This document shows positions 31,814-33,370 of a stretch of 33,370 nucleotides of DNA, piece after piece. The notes under the pieces are model-generated. The model had not been told where the DNA came from. It searched no databases and saw only the letters and a program-made list of their open reading frames with translations. This DNA is from Prolixibacteraceae bacterium (GTDB lineage: Bacteria; Bacteroidota; Bacteroidia; Bacteroidales; Prolixibacteraceae): assembly GCA_018648265.1 (NCBI GenBank), contig JABGRN010000067.1, positions 1-33,370 on the forward strand. Direction: 5' to 3'. Positions within the stretch are counted from its first letter, which is position 1. Every line of letters starts with the position of its first letter. The position numbers were made by a program, and so were the translations under genes.

Positions 31814-33148
31814 ATGAATTGGAATAAATTACTTTCAACAAAACGGTTGGGGATGGAAAGCTGGTCTTCTTCAAAAAAATCGGAAGATCGAACACAGTTT
31901 CAGCGAGATTACGACCGAATAATCTTTTCCTCGCCTTTTAGACGAATGCAAAATAAAACGCAGGTTTTTCCGCTGCCCGAGCATATTTTTGTTCATAACC
32001 GGTTAACACATAGTTTAGAAGTAGCCAGTGTGGGGCGCTCGCTTGGTAATTTGCTTTCCGAAAAATTAATTCCTGAAAATCCTGAAAACAAATTAATTCC
32101 CGAAATAGGAACTATCGTGTCAACAGCTTGTTTGGCTCACGATTTAGGGAATCCACCTTTTGGGCATTCGGGGGAAGCTGCTATTTCTAACTTTTTCATG
32201 AAGGGTGGCGGACAAGAATTTCAATCGAAACTTACCGAAGGAGAGTGGAAAGATTTTACGCATTTCGATGGTAATGCAAATGCTTTTCGACTTTTAACTC
32301 ACCAGTTTAATGGCAAACGACCGGGTGGTTTTGCACTCACTTATTCAACTCTTGCAAGTATTGTAAAATATCCGTTTGAATCTGTTTTGGCAAGCAAACC
32401 TAAATTCGGATTTTTCCAATCGGAAAAAAATGATTATCAGAAAATTGCGGAAGAACTTGAGATTATTTCGCAACCCGACAATTTGGAAAGTTTTGTGAGA
32501 CATCCGCTGGTTTATTTGGTAGAGGCAGCCGACGATATTTGTTACCAAATTATGGATTTGGAAGATGCATTTAAATTGGGGATATTAAGTTTTAACGAAA
32601 CCAAAAATTTGTATTTGGGTTTTTACGATAATAAAAATGATAAAAAGAGCCTGGTAAGTATTGAAAATACATTAGCACGGGTTTCGGATAAAAACGAGCA
32701 AATTAGTTATTTGCGTGCTGGGGTTATTGGAAAATTGATTTATGAAAGCACCCGTATATTTGAAGAAAACAGAGAAAATATTTTAGAAGGTATTTTTACC
32801 GGAAGTTTAATTGCATCGTTACAAAACAAACAAGCCGATGCAATGAATTTAGTAAAAGAGATCTCTTTTTCTCAGGTTTATGCGCATCGTTCTGTGGTTG
32901 AAATTGAAATTGCAGGTTACAAAATTATTGGAACTTTATTGGATGAGTTTGTTGGCGCAATTATGAACCCCAAAGATTTGTATAGTAAAAAAATCTTTTC
33001 ACTTTTACCCGAACAATACAAAACTGAAAGTGATTCTGTTTATATTAAAATTCAATCGATTGTAGATTTTGTTTCGGGAATGACCGATGTTTTTGCCCTC
33101 GATTTGTATCGTAAAATAAATGGTATTAGTTTGCCGGGAGTTGTTTAG
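31814..33148 (+). CDS. dgt: Deoxyguanosinetriphosphate triphosphohydrolase (dGTPase)
   Basis: This 444-aa HD-domain dNTP triphosphohydrolase releases triphosphate from dGTP and possibly other dNTPs. The N-terminal SPFRRMQNKTQVFPLPEHIF (40-59) is diagnostic. Metal ligands are His66 (NRLTHSLEV) and the HD pair His109-Asp110 in CLAHDLGNPPFGHSGE (106-121), with the later Asp in VEAADDICYQIMDLEDA. The length suits the Dgt class of Bacteroidota and Gram-negatives. It is in the same direction as the metallopeptidase gene, but a 185-base AT-rich gap makes an independent promoter likely. Roles are nucleotide-pool control and, in some bacteria, phage defence. Confidence 0.94.
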   Translation: MNWNKLLSTKRLGMESWSSSKKSEDRTQFQRDYDRIIFSSPFRRMQNKTQVFPLPEHIFVHNRLTHSLEVASVGRSLGNLLSEKLIPENPENKLIPEIGTIVSTACLAHDLGNPPFGHSGEAAISNFFMKGGGQEFQSKLTEGEWKDFTHFDGNANAFRLLTHQFNGKRPGGFALTYSTLASIVKYPFESVLASKPKFGFFQSEKNDYQKIAEELEIISQPDNLESFVRHPLVYLVEAADDICYQIMDLEDAFKLGILSFNETKNLYLGFYDNKNDKKSLVSIENTLARVSDKNEQISYLRAGVIGKLIYESTRIFEENRENILEGIFTGSLIASLQNKQADAMNLVKEISFSQVYAHRSVVEIEIAGYKIIGTLLDEFVGAIMNPKDLYSKKIFSLLPEQYKTESDSVYIKIQSIVDFVSGMTDVFALDLYRKINGISLPGVV

Positions 33149-33370
33149 GGAAGTTAATAGTTTTCAGTCGCAGTTTTCAGAAAATCCTAATGTTTTTGTT
33201 TAACCTGGGTGTAATAAAATTTGGTTTTCTTTAAATCTGCTGAAAAATAAACTGGTTGAAATTAATCGCTTTTCTGTTTTTTATTAAACCTCCAATTCAG
33301 AAATTGGCATTTATCAGGGATCAGTTTAATTATCGGGTTGGTGGGATAAAAAGTTTTCTTTTATCTTTCA
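33149..33370. other. 3' flank of dgt
   Basis: No gene is seen before the window ends. A short AGTTTTCAGTCGCAGTTTTC word repeat lies at 33159-33180, related to the GTCGCAG words at 8613-8670. No strong terminator is evident. Confidence 0.4.

Overview
The window reads as a chromosomal segment of a Bacteroidota bacterium, probably of the Marinilabiliales/Prolixibacteraceae type. Supporting signs are a PorP/SprF type IX secretion outer-membrane protein, AT-rich DNA with weak Shine-Dalgarno sites, a few TAnnTTTG-type -7 boxes, Tat-exported Gfo/Idh and TIM-barrel sugar proteins, a DUF1080 lipoprotein, a four-helix-bundle (S23-like) gene and a Bacteroidota-type Y1 (RAYT/IS200-like) transposase. The taxonomic placement is inference from gene content only.

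Layout. 1-4.1 kb: PorP/SprF protein, an aldo/keto reductase resembling E. coli YghZ/Gpr, a small charged protein, and intergenic DNA seeded with short 3-nt-loop hairpins. 4.1-8.6 kb: an accessory region on the minus strand in which three separate copies of only the 5' end of a vsr (very-short-patch repair endonuclease) gene each precede a different cargo: an 84-aa protein plus HNH nuclease, a Y1 transposase bracketed by two directly repeated ~120-bp multi-hairpin units, and an S41-family lipoprotein peptidase. This cassette-like arrangement is the least explained structure in the window. 8.7-12.5 kb: an acyltransferase-3 membrane protein, a 271-bp MITE-like element with perfect 23-bp terminal inverted repeats, and an overlapping pair made of a class I mannose-6-phosphate-isomerase-like enzyme and an NRAMP-fold transporter that lacks both metal-binding motifs of the family.

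12.6-21.8 kb: a sugar-processing neighbourhood with two Gfo/Idh/MocA oxidoreductases (one Tat-exported), a cytoplasmic TIM-barrel isomerase/epimerase, a Tat-exported hydroxypyruvate-isomerase-like TIM barrel, an S23-like gene bordered by inverted short repeats, a U32 (RlhA/TrhP-like) Fe-S protein with a GTG start, and a DUF1080 (3-keto-disaccharide hydrolase-like) lipoprotein. This combination fits 3-keto-glycoside metabolism, but no substrate can be read from the sequence.

22-26.6 kb: a DUF2141 secreted protein, then a compact operon, NikR-like regulator, larE, larC, larB and a UreH/NicO-like membrane transporter, for synthesis of the nickel-pincer nucleotide (NPN) cofactor. No larA-type apo-enzyme is present in the window. 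The NikR homologue lacks the canonical nickel ligands, and LarE carries the three-cysteine pattern associated with [4Fe-4S]-dependent sulfur insertion. 27.3-33.4 kb: a TolC/HlyD pair without an inner-membrane pump gene, an unrecognised 233-aa protein, a divergent YgjP-type metallopeptidase, and a Dgt-type dNTP triphosphohydrolase. No rRNA, intact tRNA or CRISPR array was seen.
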